From positions 1,302,001 to 1,366,000 of the forward strand of contig NZ_CP094459.1 in NCBI RefSeq assembly GCF_022809715.1: DNA of 64,000 nucleotides. Reading direction: 5' to 3'. This DNA is from Burkholderia pyrrocinia (GTDB lineage Bacteria > Pseudomonadota > Gammaproteobacteria > Burkholderiales > Burkholderiaceae). Of the stretch, positions 8,622 through 16,588 are shown in pieces. Position 1 is the stretch's first letter, and each line of letters begins with the position of its first letter. Position numbers and translations under genes: made by a program. Below the pieces are notes generated by a model that was given only the letters and a program-made list of their open reading frames with translations, was not told the DNA's origin and did no database searches.

Positions 8622-9827
8622 TTACGAATTCGCGGTGGCCGGTGCGCGGCGACGCTGCGTCATCTGCAGCACGACGAGCGCGAGTCCGGCCGCGGCGATC
8701 AGCCCGCCGACGAGCGGCACGGCCGAGTAGCCGAAGCCGGCCGAAATCGCCGCGCCGCCGGCTGCCGCGCCGACCGCGTTGCCGAGGTTGAACGCGCCGA
8801 TGTTGACGGCCGACGCGAGGCCCGGCGCTTCGTGCGCCGCACGCATCACGCGCATCTGCAGCGGCGGCACGACCGCGAACGTCGCGATACCCCACACGAG
8901 CAGCGTGACCGCGGCGCCGGCATGCGTGCTCGCGAGCAGCGGGAACGCGGCCATCGTCGCGATCAGCAGCAGCAGGAAACCGACCAGCGTACCGTCGAGC
9001 GATCGATCGGCCAGGCGGCCGCCCGCGATGTTGCCGATCGAGAAGCCGACGCCGATCAGCACGAGCATCGCGGTCACGAAGCCGGGCGTCGCGCCGGTCA
9101 GGTGTTCGAGCGTCGGCGCGACATACGTGTAGAGCGTGAACATCGCACCGGCGCCGAGCACCGTCGTCCCGAGCGCGCCGAGCACGACCGGGCGCGTCAG
9201 CACCGACAGCTCGGCGCGCAGGTCGGGCATCCTGCCGGCTTCCCCCTTCGGCAACGCGGCGAACAGGCCGGCGATCGCGATCAGGCCGAGGCCCGCGGTC
9301 GCCGCGAACGACATGCGCCAGCCGATGATCTGGCCGAGCCAGGTCGCGGCCGGCACGCCGCCGACGTTCGCGATCGTGAGGCCCATGAACATCGTCGCGA
9401 CCGCGCTGGCCTGCTTGTCGCGCGGCACGAGGCTGGCCGCGACCACCGAGCCGAGCCCGAAGAACGCGCCGTGGTTGAGGCTCGTCACGAGGCGGGCGAG
9501 CAGCAGCGTCGTGTAGCCCGGCGCGACGGCCGACAGCAGGTTGCCGATCGTGAAGATCGACATCAGCGCGATCAGTGCCGAGCGGCGCGACCAGCGCGCG
9601 AGCAGCAGCGTCATCAGCGGTGCGCCGACCATCACGCCGATCGCATACGCGCTGATCAGCATGCCGGCCTGCGGGATCGACACGTGCACGCCGTCGGCGA
9701 TCACGGGCAGCAGGCCCATCGGCGAGAACTCGGTCGTGCCGATGCCGAACGCGCCGGCGGCGAGCGCCAGCAGCGGCAGCGCGGCGCTGCCGCCGGGGCG
9801 GGAAGGAGAGGAAGTCGTGGCGTTCAC
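8622..9827 (-). CDS. MFS transporter, DHA1 family (AraJ/YdhP-like sugar or drug efflux)
   Basis: A 401-residue, 12-helix protein starting at GTG with an AGGAG site about 8 bases upstream. The motif FGIGTTEFSPMGLLPVIADGVHVSIPQAGMLISAYAIGVMVGAP is typical of the AraJ/YdhP/NepI group, as is the LVTSLNHGAFFGLGSVVAASLVPRDKQASA segment. Family knowledge suggests proton-driven export of sugars, purines or drugs. It is convergent with the HDAC-like gene (48-bp gap, no obvious terminator) and stands alone. Confidence 0.88.
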   Translation of the reverse strand: MNATTSSPSRPGGSAALPLLALAAGAFGIGTTEFSPMGLLPVIADGVHVSIPQAGMLISAYAIGVMVGAPLMTLLLARWSRRSALIALMSIFTIGNLLSAVAPGYTTLLLARLVTSLNHGAFFGLGSVVAASLVPRDKQASAVATMFMGLTIANVGGVPAATWLGQIIGWRMSFAATAGLGLIAIAGLFAALPKGEAGRMPDLRAELSVLTRPVVLGALGTTVLGAGAMFTLYTYVAPTLEHLTGATPGFVTAMLVLIGVGFSIGNIAGGRLADRSLDGTLVGFLLLLIATMAAFPLLASTHAGAAVTLLVWGIATFAVVPPLQMRVMRAAHEAPGLASAVNIGAFNLGNAVGAAAGGAAISAGFGYSAVPLVGGLIAAAGLALVVLQMTQRRRAPATANS

Positions 9828-10244
9828 GCGATGGGCTCCTGTAATCGAGGGACAACAGCACGGGGGCCGTCGAGGATAGCGCGAAGTGTGCCTGCATTAC
9901 TTTTGCGGAAAAAGCTGCATGCGGACGAAATTATCTTGATTCGATGTCAACAATTGGGAGCGCACGAGGCCCGCGGGCGGCGCGCCGGCAGGGCGGGCGA
10001 ACGAAGATGCGTGTTGCGAAAGGCTTTTCGTCATGCGAAGGGCGTGGCCCCCGGCCGGGGGATCGCGATCCGGTGGTGGCTTGCGGCGGATCGACGCTCG
10101 TCGCGCGCGGCGATCCGGGAGCCGGCCGGCGACTGCGCAGCGGCGTGTGACCGGAGGATCGAACGGGGCCTTCATGCGCGGGCGACAACCCGGCGCGGAC
10201 ATCGCGTCGCGGCCGAAAACCCTTTGCCGGCGCGGTGCATGGGC
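9828..10244. other. Intergenic stretch, no gene seen
   Basis: This is the left part of a 753-bp gap between the DHA1 transporter (minus) and a LysR gene (minus). It should contain the transporter promoter. Open frames here lack ribosome sites and recognisable protein character on either strand. The right part of the gap (10320-10580) is likewise empty apart from the small-RNA promoter. Confidence 0.5.
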
Positions 10245-10281
10245 AAAAAAGCCCCGGCCACAGGGGGACCGTGACCGGGGC
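10245..10281 (-). terminator. Intrinsic terminator of the candidate sRNA
   Basis: A 7-bp GC stem plus a further 3-bp CAC/GTG stem separated by one mismatch, 9-base loop, then six T residues on the minus strand. This is one of the clearest intrinsic terminators in the window. It could also stop transcripts from the LysR gene at 10581. Confidence 0.8.
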
Positions 10282-10319
10282 GGAAACGCATCCTCTCATT
10301 GGCACGAGGACTGGATGCG
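10245..10319 (-). ncRNA. Candidate small RNA, two hairpins with U6 tail
   Basis: Read on the minus strand, a -10-like TATACT (10325-10330) is followed by a compact unit of about 75 bases. Hairpin 1 pairs CGCATCC (10313-10319) with GGATGCG (10287-10293), with an inner CTC/GAG. Hairpin 2 pairs GCCCCGG (10275-10281) with CCGGGGC (10251-10257), with an inner CAC/GTG, and runs into six T residues (10250-10245). The promoter, structure and intrinsic terminator fit an independent trans-acting sRNA. No coding frame of useful size lies in it. The alternative is that it is the 3' end or terminator of the LysR gene 260 bp upstream. The -35 region is weak and identity with a named sRNA is not claimed. 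Confidence 0.55.
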
Positions 10320-10324
10320 CGCGA

Positions 10325-10330
10325 AGTATA
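10325..10330 (-). promoter_or_regulatory. -10 box (TATACT) of the candidate sRNA
   Basis: TATACT on the minus strand lies 5-6 bases before the first hairpin of the candidate sRNA. No good -35 hexamer is present at 17 bp; a TTGTCA is too close, at 10 bp. Farther upstream a TTGACA is present but badly spaced. Promoter strength is therefore uncertain. Confidence 0.4.
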
Positions 10331-10580
10331 TTTCGGCACATGACAATTCGAAATGTCGTTAAACGGCCGTTTTTGGTGTCAATTTAAAAATGCGGGCGCC
10401 GGGACGTCCGTCGTCACCGTTTTAAAGGATCGTTCGCGGGCGCGATGACGCTGCCTGGCGCGTTGCAACGGCTAAAAGGACGATTTGACGGAGGGCGGAA
10501 TCCGTTCGCCGGCCGGCGGCGCGAATCGCGTCGCTCGATCGCTTGCCGCGCGCGCCCGGTATCCGACGCGCGGCGCCCGG

Positions 10581-11492
10581 TCAATCCGGTTCGCCGGCCG
10601 CCTCGCGCACGGCCGCGAGGAACCGTGCGACGACGGGCGACGGTACCGCTGCCGCGCCGTCGAACACGAACTCGATGTCGAAGCGGCTCGCGAGTTCGTC
10701 GAGCGCGACGAGCCGGACCGTGCGCGGGCAGGTCGGCGATGCGCTTTCCGGCACGAACGCACAGCCCATCCCGGCCGCGACGAGGCCGATCAGCGTCGGG
10801 ATGTCGCTGCCGACCTGCGCGATGCGCGGTGTGAAGCCGGCCTGCCGGCACTGTGCCATCAGGAACCGGTGGTGCGCGGCGGAGCGCTGCGCGTCGAACC
10901 AGACGAACGGCTCGTTCGCGACGTCGGCCAGCGTGCGCGGTGCGTTGAAGCGGCCGCCGGGCGGCGCGGGCATCGCGAGCACGAAGCGGTCGCTCAGCAG
11001 CCGCACGCCCGACAGGTGCGGCGCCTCGTCACGACGCCACGCCATGATCCCGCCATCGAGCTGGCCCCGCACCAGCGCGCTCGCCTGTTCGGCCGACAGC
11101 ATCGGCGCGATCGACAGCTTCACGTCCGGGCACGCGTCGCGAAACGCCTTGAGCACGTTCGCGACGACGGGCAGCGGCAGGCAGTTCGGCAGTGCACCGA
11201 GCCGCAGTTCGCCGAGTTGGCCGGCCGCGCTGCGCAGCGCGCGTTCGCGGCTGTCCTGCAGCGTTGCGAGCAGGCCGGTCGCATCCCGCAGGAAGCTCGT
11301 GCCGGCCGCGGTGAGCGTGACGCCGGTGGTGCGGCGGATCAGCAGCGGCGTGCCGATCGCGTCCTCGAGTTCGCGGATCTGCCGCGACAGCGCGGGCTGG
11401 ACGATGCCGGCCGCGCGGGCGCCGGCCATCACGCTGCCGGCTTGCGCGACGGCCACGAAGTAACGCAGGTGACGCAGTTCGATCTGGCGCAT
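10581..11492 (-). CDS. LysR-family transcriptional regulator
   Basis: A 303-residue protein starting at ATG 11492. The N-terminal HTH reads LRHLRYFVAVAQAGSVMAGARAAGIVQPALSRQIRELE, followed by a normal LysR effector-binding domain. The open frame continues upstream, but that extension has no LysR character. The gene is divergent from the PLP-dependent dehydratase-like gene (160-bp gap), which is its most likely target. It is the farthest upstream gene that could read into the sRNA region on the minus strand. Confidence 0.85.
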   Translation of the reverse strand: MRQIELRHLRYFVAVAQAGSVMAGARAAGIVQPALSRQIRELEDAIGTPLLIRRTTGVTLTAAGTSFLRDATGLLATLQDSRERALRSAAGQLGELRLGALPNCLPLPVVANVLKAFRDACPDVKLSIAPMLSAEQASALVRGQLDGGIMAWRRDEAPHLSGVRLLSDRFVLAMPAPPGGRFNAPRTLADVANEPFVWFDAQRSAAHHRFLMAQCRQAGFTPRIAQVGSDIPTLIGLVAAGMGCAFVPESASPTCPRTVRLVALDELASRFDIEFVFDGAAAVPSPVVARFLAAVREAAGEPD

Positions 11493-11652
11493 GCGGAGCC
11501 CGTTCCGGTTCGTTGATATGCCTGACAAGCATAGCAAACGCCATTCGATGGTATTGGAAAGCATGGCGAGCGTGTCGTACGATGACCGTCGTTGCCGCAC
11601 TCGTTCGCGAGTCGCGTGCGTTCCCCCCCCCGTTCCGATCGTGTCCCGCCCC

Positions 11653-12573
11653 ATGCCGCTTCATATCCCGACCCCTTATATCCGCTCGCAAATCGCATCC
11701 CGCCGGCTCGGCAGGACCATCCGGCTGAAGCTCGATGCGCTGCAGCCGTCGGGCTCGTTCAAGCTGCGCGGCATCGGCGCCGTCTGCGAAGCGCGGCATG
11801 CGGCCGGCGCGAGGCGGTTCGTGTCGTCGTCGGGCGGCAACGCGGGCATTGCGGTCGCGTATTGCGGCCGCGAACTCGGCGTGCCGGTGCTGGTCGTGGT
11901 GCCGGAAAGCGCGTCGGCCCGCGCGCGCGAGCTGATCCGCGTCGAGGGCGCGGAGCTGGTCGTGCACGGTGCGAGCTGGGCCGAGGCGAACGCGTTCGCG
12001 CAATCGGCCCTCGGCGAGCACGACGCATTCGTGCATCCGTTCGACGACAGCGTGCTGTGGCAGGGCCACGCGACGATGATCGACGAGATGGCGGCCGTCG
12101 GCCCGAAGCCCGATGCGGTCGTGCTCGCGGTCGGCGGCGGCGGGCTGCTGTGCGGCGTGCTCGAAGGGCTGGCGCGCAACGGCTGGCACGACGTGCCGGT
12201 CGTCGCGGCCGAAACGGAAGGCGCCGACTGCTATGCGCGCTCGGTCGCGCAGGGGCGCCCGGTCGAATTGCCGGCGATCGCGAGCATCGCGACGTCGCTC
12301 GGCGCGAAGCGGCCGTGCGACGCGGCGGTCGAATGGGCGACGCGGCACGAGATCCATCCCGTCGTCGTGTCCGATGCGGAAGCGGTGGCCGCGTCGCTGC
12401 GGTTCCTGGACGAACACCGGATCGTCGTCGAGCCTGCGTGCGGCGCCGCGCTGGCCGCGCTCGAGCGGCCGGTGCCGGTGCTCGCGTCGGCGTCGGACAT
12501 CGCCGTGATCGTCTGCGGCGGCGTGACGGCGACCGTCGAGCATCTGCAGACGCTGCGCGCGACGTTGCGATAA
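11653..12573 (+). CDS. PLP-dependent serine/threonine dehydratase-like enzyme
   Basis: A 306-residue fold-type II PLP enzyme. It carries the Schiff-base lysine in QPSGSFKLRG (K37), SSGGNAGIAVAY contacting the cofactor and substrate carboxylate, and the phosphate-binding glycine loop AVGGGGLLCG. At about 306 residues it lacks the C-terminal regulatory domain of biosynthetic IlvA, so it resembles catabolic serine/threonine dehydratases, which yield pyruvate or 2-oxobutyrate plus ammonia. The ATG at 11653 was chosen by homology to the start of the fold; a GTG at 11641 is an alternative. It is divergent from a LysR gene. Its last codons lie inside a 101-bp tandem duplication. Confidence 0.82.
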   Translation: MPLHIPTPYIRSQIASRRLGRTIRLKLDALQPSGSFKLRGIGAVCEARHAAGARRFVSSSGGNAGIAVAYCGRELGVPVLVVVPESASARARELIRVEGAELVVHGASWAEANAFAQSALGEHDAFVHPFDDSVLWQGHATMIDEMAAVGPKPDAVVLAVGGGGLLCGVLEGLARNGWHDVPVVAAETEGADCYARSVAQGRPVELPAIASIATSLGAKRPCDAAVEWATRHEIHPVVVSDAEAVAASLRFLDEHRIVVEPACGAALAALERPVPVLASASDIAVIVCGGVTATVEHLQTLRATLR

Positions 12574-12732
12574 GCGGGGAAGCCGGCACGCGGGTTGGTC
12601 GGGCGACGGAAGGACGGTCGTCGATTTCGGTGACCGTCGGGCGTCTGCAGACGCTGCGCGCGACGTTGCGGTAAGCGGGGAAGCCGGCACGCGGGTTGGT
12701 CGGGTGACGGAAGGGTGGTCGTCAATTTCGGC
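12531..12732. repeat. Tandem 101-bp duplication covering the end of the dehydratase gene
   Basis: The segment 12531-12631 contains the last 14 codons and stop of the dehydratase gene plus 58 bp of downstream DNA. It is repeated directly at 12632-12732 with about 8 mismatches in 101 positions. A short degenerate third start (GACGACGGGCA) follows at 12733. The second copy still encodes LQTLRATLR plus a stop in another frame, as a fossil of the gene end. It has no ends like a mobile element; slippage or unequal recombination is the simplest origin. Confidence 0.85.
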
Positions 12733-12777
12733 GACGACGGGCATCGGCTATGCCGCGCTTGCCGCGACGCGTCGACG

Positions 12778-14097
12778 TCACGTTCCTGTTATCGCAATGG
12801 CGAAAACGCAGCCGGCAGGCAGCCGGACGCGCGGAAATTCCTGCGGGGATGAAGGGGATGCGTATCGTCGCGCTGCGCCGGATGCGGCCGGGCGCGACGA
12901 TACGGACGGCCAGTTGGACGGCCGGTCGGACAGCCGGTCAGTTCGCGGCCGGTGCGCTCGCGCCGGACGGCGCGGATGACGCGACGGGGTCCGCTGCGGC
13001 GGGGCGGGCGTTTTGTCCGCCGGCGTATGCGACGCGCTCGACGGCGCGGATGTCGATGTCGATGCGGATGTTGCGGCCCGAGGCGCCGGCACGGTCGATG
13101 CCGGCTTGGCGGCGGCCGGTGCCAAGCCGGCGGGCGTCGATGCTGCGCTGGCAGGCGGCGACGCCGTGCCGGAAGCGGGTGCAGGCGCGGCAGCCGGTGC
13201 GGGAACCGAAGCCGGTGCGGGAGCCGAAACCGGTACGGGAGCCGAAGCCGACGCATGCGCCGAACCGGAAGCTGACGCAGGTGCGGAAGCCGACGCCGTC
13301 ACCGAACCAGACGCCGCCACCGGCGCGGCCGCGCGCATCGCAGCCGGCGCGACAACGGCCGACGCCGCGGCCGGCACGGCGTTCGCGCCCGACCCGGGCG
13401 CGACACCCGGCACCGAAAGCGGCACCGGCGCCGCGGGCGGCGTCGGCACGACCGGCGTCGTCATCTTCAGCGGTTCGCCCTGCGGCGTCGGCGCGGGTTC
13501 GGGCAGCGGCGTGACGGCTTCCTTCTCGGCGGCCTTCACGGTGGCGCGGTCGCGGCGGGCCGGGTCGATCTTCAGGAAATGGTCGACGAGATTGAAGAAG
13601 CGCTCGTAGAACACGCCGGCCGGAATCGTCTCGCTCGCGGTCTTGACGAGCGCATCGTCGCTCGACCCGATCGGCAGCGACAGCGAGCCGAACACGCTGA
13701 GGCCGACGCTGGCCGACGTATTCGACTTCTTCAGCGTGTAGCGGTCCTGCACCGCGTTCACGTACGCGATGCTCGACGAGCCGTCCGCGGTCGCGTCCGC
13801 GCACACCACGTGAAACTCGATCACGACGTGCATGTCGTTGTTCGGCTGGAAATTCTTGCTGCCGTCGACCGCATCGTTGCGCGACGACGACACCACATAA
13901 CCCTGGCTCAACAGCGCGCGCCGCGCGGCCTCGCAGGCCGCGTCGGATTTCGAGTGGAACGTATGCGCATACGGGCTGGTCGTCGCGTCGAACTGTTCCT
14001 GCTGGTAGATCGGCTTGGGCGGCGACGAGCACGCCGCCAGCACGGCTGCGGCCGCGAGCGCGCACGAAACGGAAAACAGGCGAAATCGGTTGTGCAT
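12778..14097 (-). CDS. DUF2242 lipoprotein with Ala/Pro/Ser-rich tail, probably frameshifted near its end
   Basis: A 439-residue reading frame from ATG 14097. It has a lipoprotein signal with lipobox LAAC (Cys23), so it is probably anchored in a membrane facing the periplasm. Residues about 30-205 form the globular DUF2242 part; the rest is an Ala/Pro/Ser-rich tail containing 18-bp DNA repeats. Function of the family is unknown. After KTPAPPQ the frame turns abruptly Arg-rich and ends in an unrelated-looking 70-residue tail. A one-base insertion in the C run (G run 13001-13004 on the plus strand) would instead give PAPAAADPVASSAPSGASA and a stop at 12938. A recent one-base deletion or a sequencing error is likely. 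Confidence 0.78.
   Translation of the reverse strand: MHNRFRLFSVSCALAAAAVLAACSSPPKPIYQQEQFDATTSPYAHTFHSKSDAACEAARRALLSQGYVVSSSRNDAVDGSKNFQPNNDMHVVIEFHVVCADATADGSSSIAYVNAVQDRYTLKKSNTSASVGLSVFGSLSLPIGSSDDALVKTASETIPAGVFYERFFNLVDHFLKIDPARRDRATVKAAEKEAVTPLPEPAPTPQGEPLKMTTPVVPTPPAAPVPLSVPGVAPGSGANAVPAAASAVVAPAAMRAAAPVAASGSVTASASAPASASGSAHASASAPVPVSAPAPASVPAPAAAPAPASGTASPPASAASTPAGLAPAAAKPASTVPAPRAATSASTSTSAPSSASHTPADKTPAPPQRTPSRHPRRPARAHRPRTDRLSDRPSNWPSVSSRPAASGAARRYASPSSPQEFPRVRLPAGCVFAIAITGT
13190..13297. repeat. 18-bp tandem repeat in the DUF2242 tail
   Basis: Three clear 18-bp units (13190-13207, 13208-13225, 13226-13243; core GCCGGTGCGGGAGCC) and three degenerate ones run to 13297. In the coding strand they give a six-residue Ala/Pro/Ser/Val-rich period such as PAPASV. 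They explain the low-complexity tail and make length variation between strains likely. Confidence 0.75.
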
Positions 14098-14325
14098 GGC
14101 GTCTTTCAGAAGGCTCGGCGAGATGCCGCGAGGGGTTTGCGCGCGACGCGCGGCAACCGGATGGCGGCCGTCGCGCAGGGGCGGGGCCGGCAATGGGCGC
14201 GTGGCAATCTCGGATGGCCGGGGCGTCATTATAGTTTCGTTTGATGTCACGTTCGCTTCGGCGGCTGTTCCCGCCCATGACGGTGACGGCTAGCCGTTAC
14301 CGGCGAGAACGATCGCGAACAGGCG

Positions 14326-15219
14326 CTAGCCGGCCGGCGATGGCCGCGTGGAAGCCAGCAATTGCGACGTCAGCGGATGATGTTCGCCGCGCCGCGAGCG
14401 GATCGCGTGGATTTCCTCGGTCACGTCGCCCGCGCGCCCGAGCCGCCTGAGGCCGCGCAGCAGCGACGCGTCGTTCGCGCCGAGCTCGCTCAGCGGGAAC
14501 ACGCCGAGGCCGCGCGCCGCGAACACGGCCATCAGCGCGCTGTCCTCGAATTCCCCGGCCACGCGCGGCACGATCCGTTCGCCTTCCAGCCACAGGTCGA
14601 GGCGCGCGCGCAGCGCCGAATGCGCGGTCGGCAGCAGCACGGGCAGGTCGGCCAGGCATTGCGGAAAGCGTTGCCGCGCGGCCGGCGTGACGAGCGCCGC
14701 GGGGCCATACCAGTCGACCGGCGACGCGACGAGCCGTTCGCTCGTCACGCGCAGGTTCGACCCCGACGGCGCGCCCTGGCCGGCCAGCACGAGGTCGAGA
14801 TGATGCAGCGCGAGTTCCGCGAGCAGCGCATCGTGCTCGCCCTCGTGGCACAGCAGCCGCAGCGTGGGCGTGTCGAGCACGGGCGCGAGGATCGCATGCG
14901 CGGCGAGCTTGGAGATGCCGTCCGCGAGGCCGACCGCGAGCCGCACGGTCGGCTGGCTGGCCGCCGCGCGCACTTCGTCCGGAATCAGGCGCCCCATCTC
15001 GAAGATAGCCTCCGCGCGTGCATACGCGGCCTGGCCCGCGTCGGTCATCGCGACGCCGCGCCCGGCCGGGCGCAACAACTGGTGCCCGAGCGCTTTCTCG
15101 AGCTCGCGCACCTGCGCGCTGATCGTCTGCACGGCCATGTCGAGCCGCCCGGCCGCGCGCGCGAAGCCGCCTTCCTTCACGACGACCCAGAAATAGTACA
15201 GATGTCGGAAATTGAGCAT
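14326..15219 (-). CDS. nhaR: LysR-family regulator, NhaR-like
   Basis: A 297-residue protein beginning MLNFRHLYYFWVVVKEGGFARAAGRLDMAVQTISAQVRELE, the N-terminus characteristic of NhaR, the LysR activator of the Na+/H+ antiporter gene in enterobacteria. The effector domain has the NhaR-like GLADGISKLAAHAIL segment. No antiporter gene is adjacent; the divergent neighbour is a TerC membrane protein (108-bp gap). Regulation of that gene, or of distant stress genes, is inference. The 228-bp gap on its far side holds only a near-palindrome around 14281-14300 (GGTGACGGC / GCCGTTACC). Confidence 0.82.
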   Translation of the reverse strand: MLNFRHLYYFWVVVKEGGFARAAGRLDMAVQTISAQVRELEKALGHQLLRPAGRGVAMTDAGQAAYARAEAIFEMGRLIPDEVRAAASQPTVRLAVGLADGISKLAAHAILAPVLDTPTLRLLCHEGEHDALLAELALHHLDLVLAGQGAPSGSNLRVTSERLVASPVDWYGPAALVTPAARQRFPQCLADLPVLLPTAHSALRARLDLWLEGERIVPRVAGEFEDSALMAVFAARGLGVFPLSELGANDASLLRGLRRLGRAGDVTEEIHAIRSRRGEHHPLTSQLLASTRPSPAG

Positions 15220-15249
15220 CGGATCGAAACTTCGGAAAAACCGAACCTA

Positions 15250-15270
15250 AAATCAGATTCTCTCTGATTT
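15250..15270. promoter_or_regulatory. Inverted repeat between nhaR-like gene and terC-like gene
   Basis: AAATCAGA and TCTGATTT form a perfect 8-bp inverted repeat with a 5-base spacer, followed by three more T residues. It lies in the divergent gap, 31 bp before the nhaR-like start and 58 bp before the terC start. It may be the LysR operator. It also has the form of a weak terminator pointing toward terC, which would be odd unless it acts as an attenuator. Confidence 0.5.
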
Positions 15271-15327
15271 TTTCGAAGTCCGGGTCGGCATATCATCGGG
15301 CTTTCCACTTTCGTATCGGCCCATTTC

Positions 15328-16083
15328 ATGGACTACCTGCTGACGCTTGCCGCCGACCCCGCCGTCTGGGCCGCGCTCCTGACGCTCGTCGTGATGGAAG
15401 TCGTGCTCGGCATCGACAACCTGATCTTCATCTCGATCCTCAGCAACAAGCTGCCCGAAGCGCAGCGTGCCCGCACGCAGCGCCTCGGCATCGCGCTCGC
15501 GCTGGTGATGCGCCTCGCGCTGCTCGGCAGCGTCGCGTGGATCGCGAGCCTCACCGAACCCGTGTTCACGCTCTTCGACCACGCGTTCTCGTGGCGCGAC
15601 ATGATCCTGCTGTCCGGCGGCCTGTTCCTCGTGTGGAAGGCGACCACCGAGATCCATCACCACGTGTCGCACGACGGTGACGGCGAGGGCGGTTCCGGCG
15701 GCGCGGCCGGCCTGACGATGTGGGCCGCGATCGGCCAGATCGTGATGCTCGACATCGTGTTCTCGATCGACAGCATCGTGACCGCGATCGGCATGACCGA
15801 GCACGTCCCGATCATGTTCGTCGCGGTGATCGTCGCCGTGTCCGTGATGCTGTTCGCTGCGCAGCCGCTCGCGCGCTTCATCGACCGCAACCCGACCATC
15901 GTGATGCTTGCGCTGTCGTTCCTGGTCGTGATCGGCATGACGCTGATCGCCGAAGGCTTCGGTTCGCACGTGCCGAAGGGTTACATCTACGCGGCGATGG
16001 CGTTCTCGGCTTTCGTCGAAGGCATGAACATGCTGGCGCGGCGCGCGAAGGCGAAGCGCGCGGCACGGGTGGAAGGCCGCTGA
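15328..16083 (+). CDS. TerC family integral membrane protein
   Basis: A 251-residue protein with about seven hydrophobic helices. It has the two TerC signature segments with membrane acidic residues, [16 protein letters not shown] near residue 24 and [16 protein letters not shown] near residue 140. A short His/Asp/Gly-rich loop ([13 protein letters not shown]) follows the third helix. TerC proteins are linked to tellurite resistance and to manganese efflux or metalation of exported proteins; which role applies here is not shown. It stands alone, divergent from the NhaR-like regulator. Confidence 0.85.
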   Translation: MDYLLTLAADPAVWAALLTLVVMEVVLGIDNLIFISILSNKLPEAQRARTQRLGIALALVMRLALLGSVAWIASLTEPVFTLFDHAFSWRDMILLSGGLFLVWKATTEIHHHVSHDGDGEGGSGGAAGLTMWAAIGQIVMLDIVFSIDSIVTAIGMTEHVPIMFVAVIVAVSVMLFAAQPLARFIDRNPTIVMLALSFLVVIGMTLIAEGFGSHVPKGYIYAAMAFSAFVEGMNMLARRAKAKRAARVEGR

Positions 16084-16174
16084 GCCGGCGCGCGGGATGC
16101 CGGCCGCCGCAACGGCCGGCTCGCGCGCCTTGATACGGAATTCGTCTGGAATTCGCACCGAAAGGAGAAACGCG

Positions 16175-16468
16175 ATGAAATGTCCTGTCTGCAAGACGCC
16201 CGACCTGCTGATGGCCGAGCGCCAGTCGATCGAGATCGACTATTGTCCGACGTGCCGCGGCGTGTGGCTCGATCGCGGCGAACTCGACAAGCTGATCGCA
16301 CGCGAGGGCGGCGATGCGCCGGCGCGGCGCGACGAGGCTCCCGCTTCGCGCGACGCGCACGGCCCCACCCACGCGCCGCGCGATCGCGATGGCTGGGGGC
16401 GCGACGGCCGCTCGCACGACGGCCAGCGCCGCCGCAAGTCGATGTTCGACCTGTTCGATTTCGATTGA
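16175..16468 (+). CDS. Zinc-ribbon (TFIIB-type) protein
   Basis: A 97-residue protein starting at ATG 16175 behind a strong AAAGGAG site. It starts MKCPVCKTPDLLMAERQSIEIDYCPTCRGVWLDRGELDKLI, a zf-TFIIB ribbon with two CxxC pairs and the usual RGVWLDRGEL motif. The rest is charged and disordered, ending KSMFDLFDFD. The family is common and uncharacterised; zinc binding is expected, while DNA or protein binding is unknown. It is separated from the convergent Hsp20 genes by a bidirectional terminator. Confidence 0.8.
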   Translation: MKCPVCKTPDLLMAERQSIEIDYCPTCRGVWLDRGELDKLIAREGGDAPARRDEAPASRDAHGPTHAPRDRDGWGRDGRSHDGQRRRKSMFDLFDFD

Positions 16469-16507
16469 ATCCGCATACGGCGCGCGCGCACGCGCGTCGC
16501 CCGATGC

Positions 16508-16549
16508 AAAAAATGCCCCGCCGGGTATCGCGCCCGGCGGGGCATTTTT
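16508..16549. terminator. Bidirectional terminator
   Basis: A perfect 12-bp stem (TGCCCCGCCGGG with CCCGGCGGGGCA, 7-base loop) has five T residues after it and an A run before it. It therefore terminates the zinc-ribbon gene from the left and the Hsp20 operon from the right. Confidence 0.9.
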
Positions 16550-16588
16550 ATGCGTATCGCAACATGCCGTGCTGCGGCGCGTCAACGC

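Noticed and set aside
13190..13297. CRISPR-like periodicity
   Set aside because: Units are contiguous 18-mers without spacers and lie in a coding tail; no cas genes are near.
13013..13609. 198-codon plus-strand frame rich in Ala/Gly/Glu opposite the DUF2242 tail
   Set aside because: It arises from the 18-bp repeats read on the other strand, has no ribosome site and no non-repetitive part.
14281..14300. Near-palindrome GGTGACGGC-TA-GCCGTTACC as an operator
   Set aside because: One mismatch and no clear promoter around it; mentioned with the neighbouring regulator but not listed as a site.
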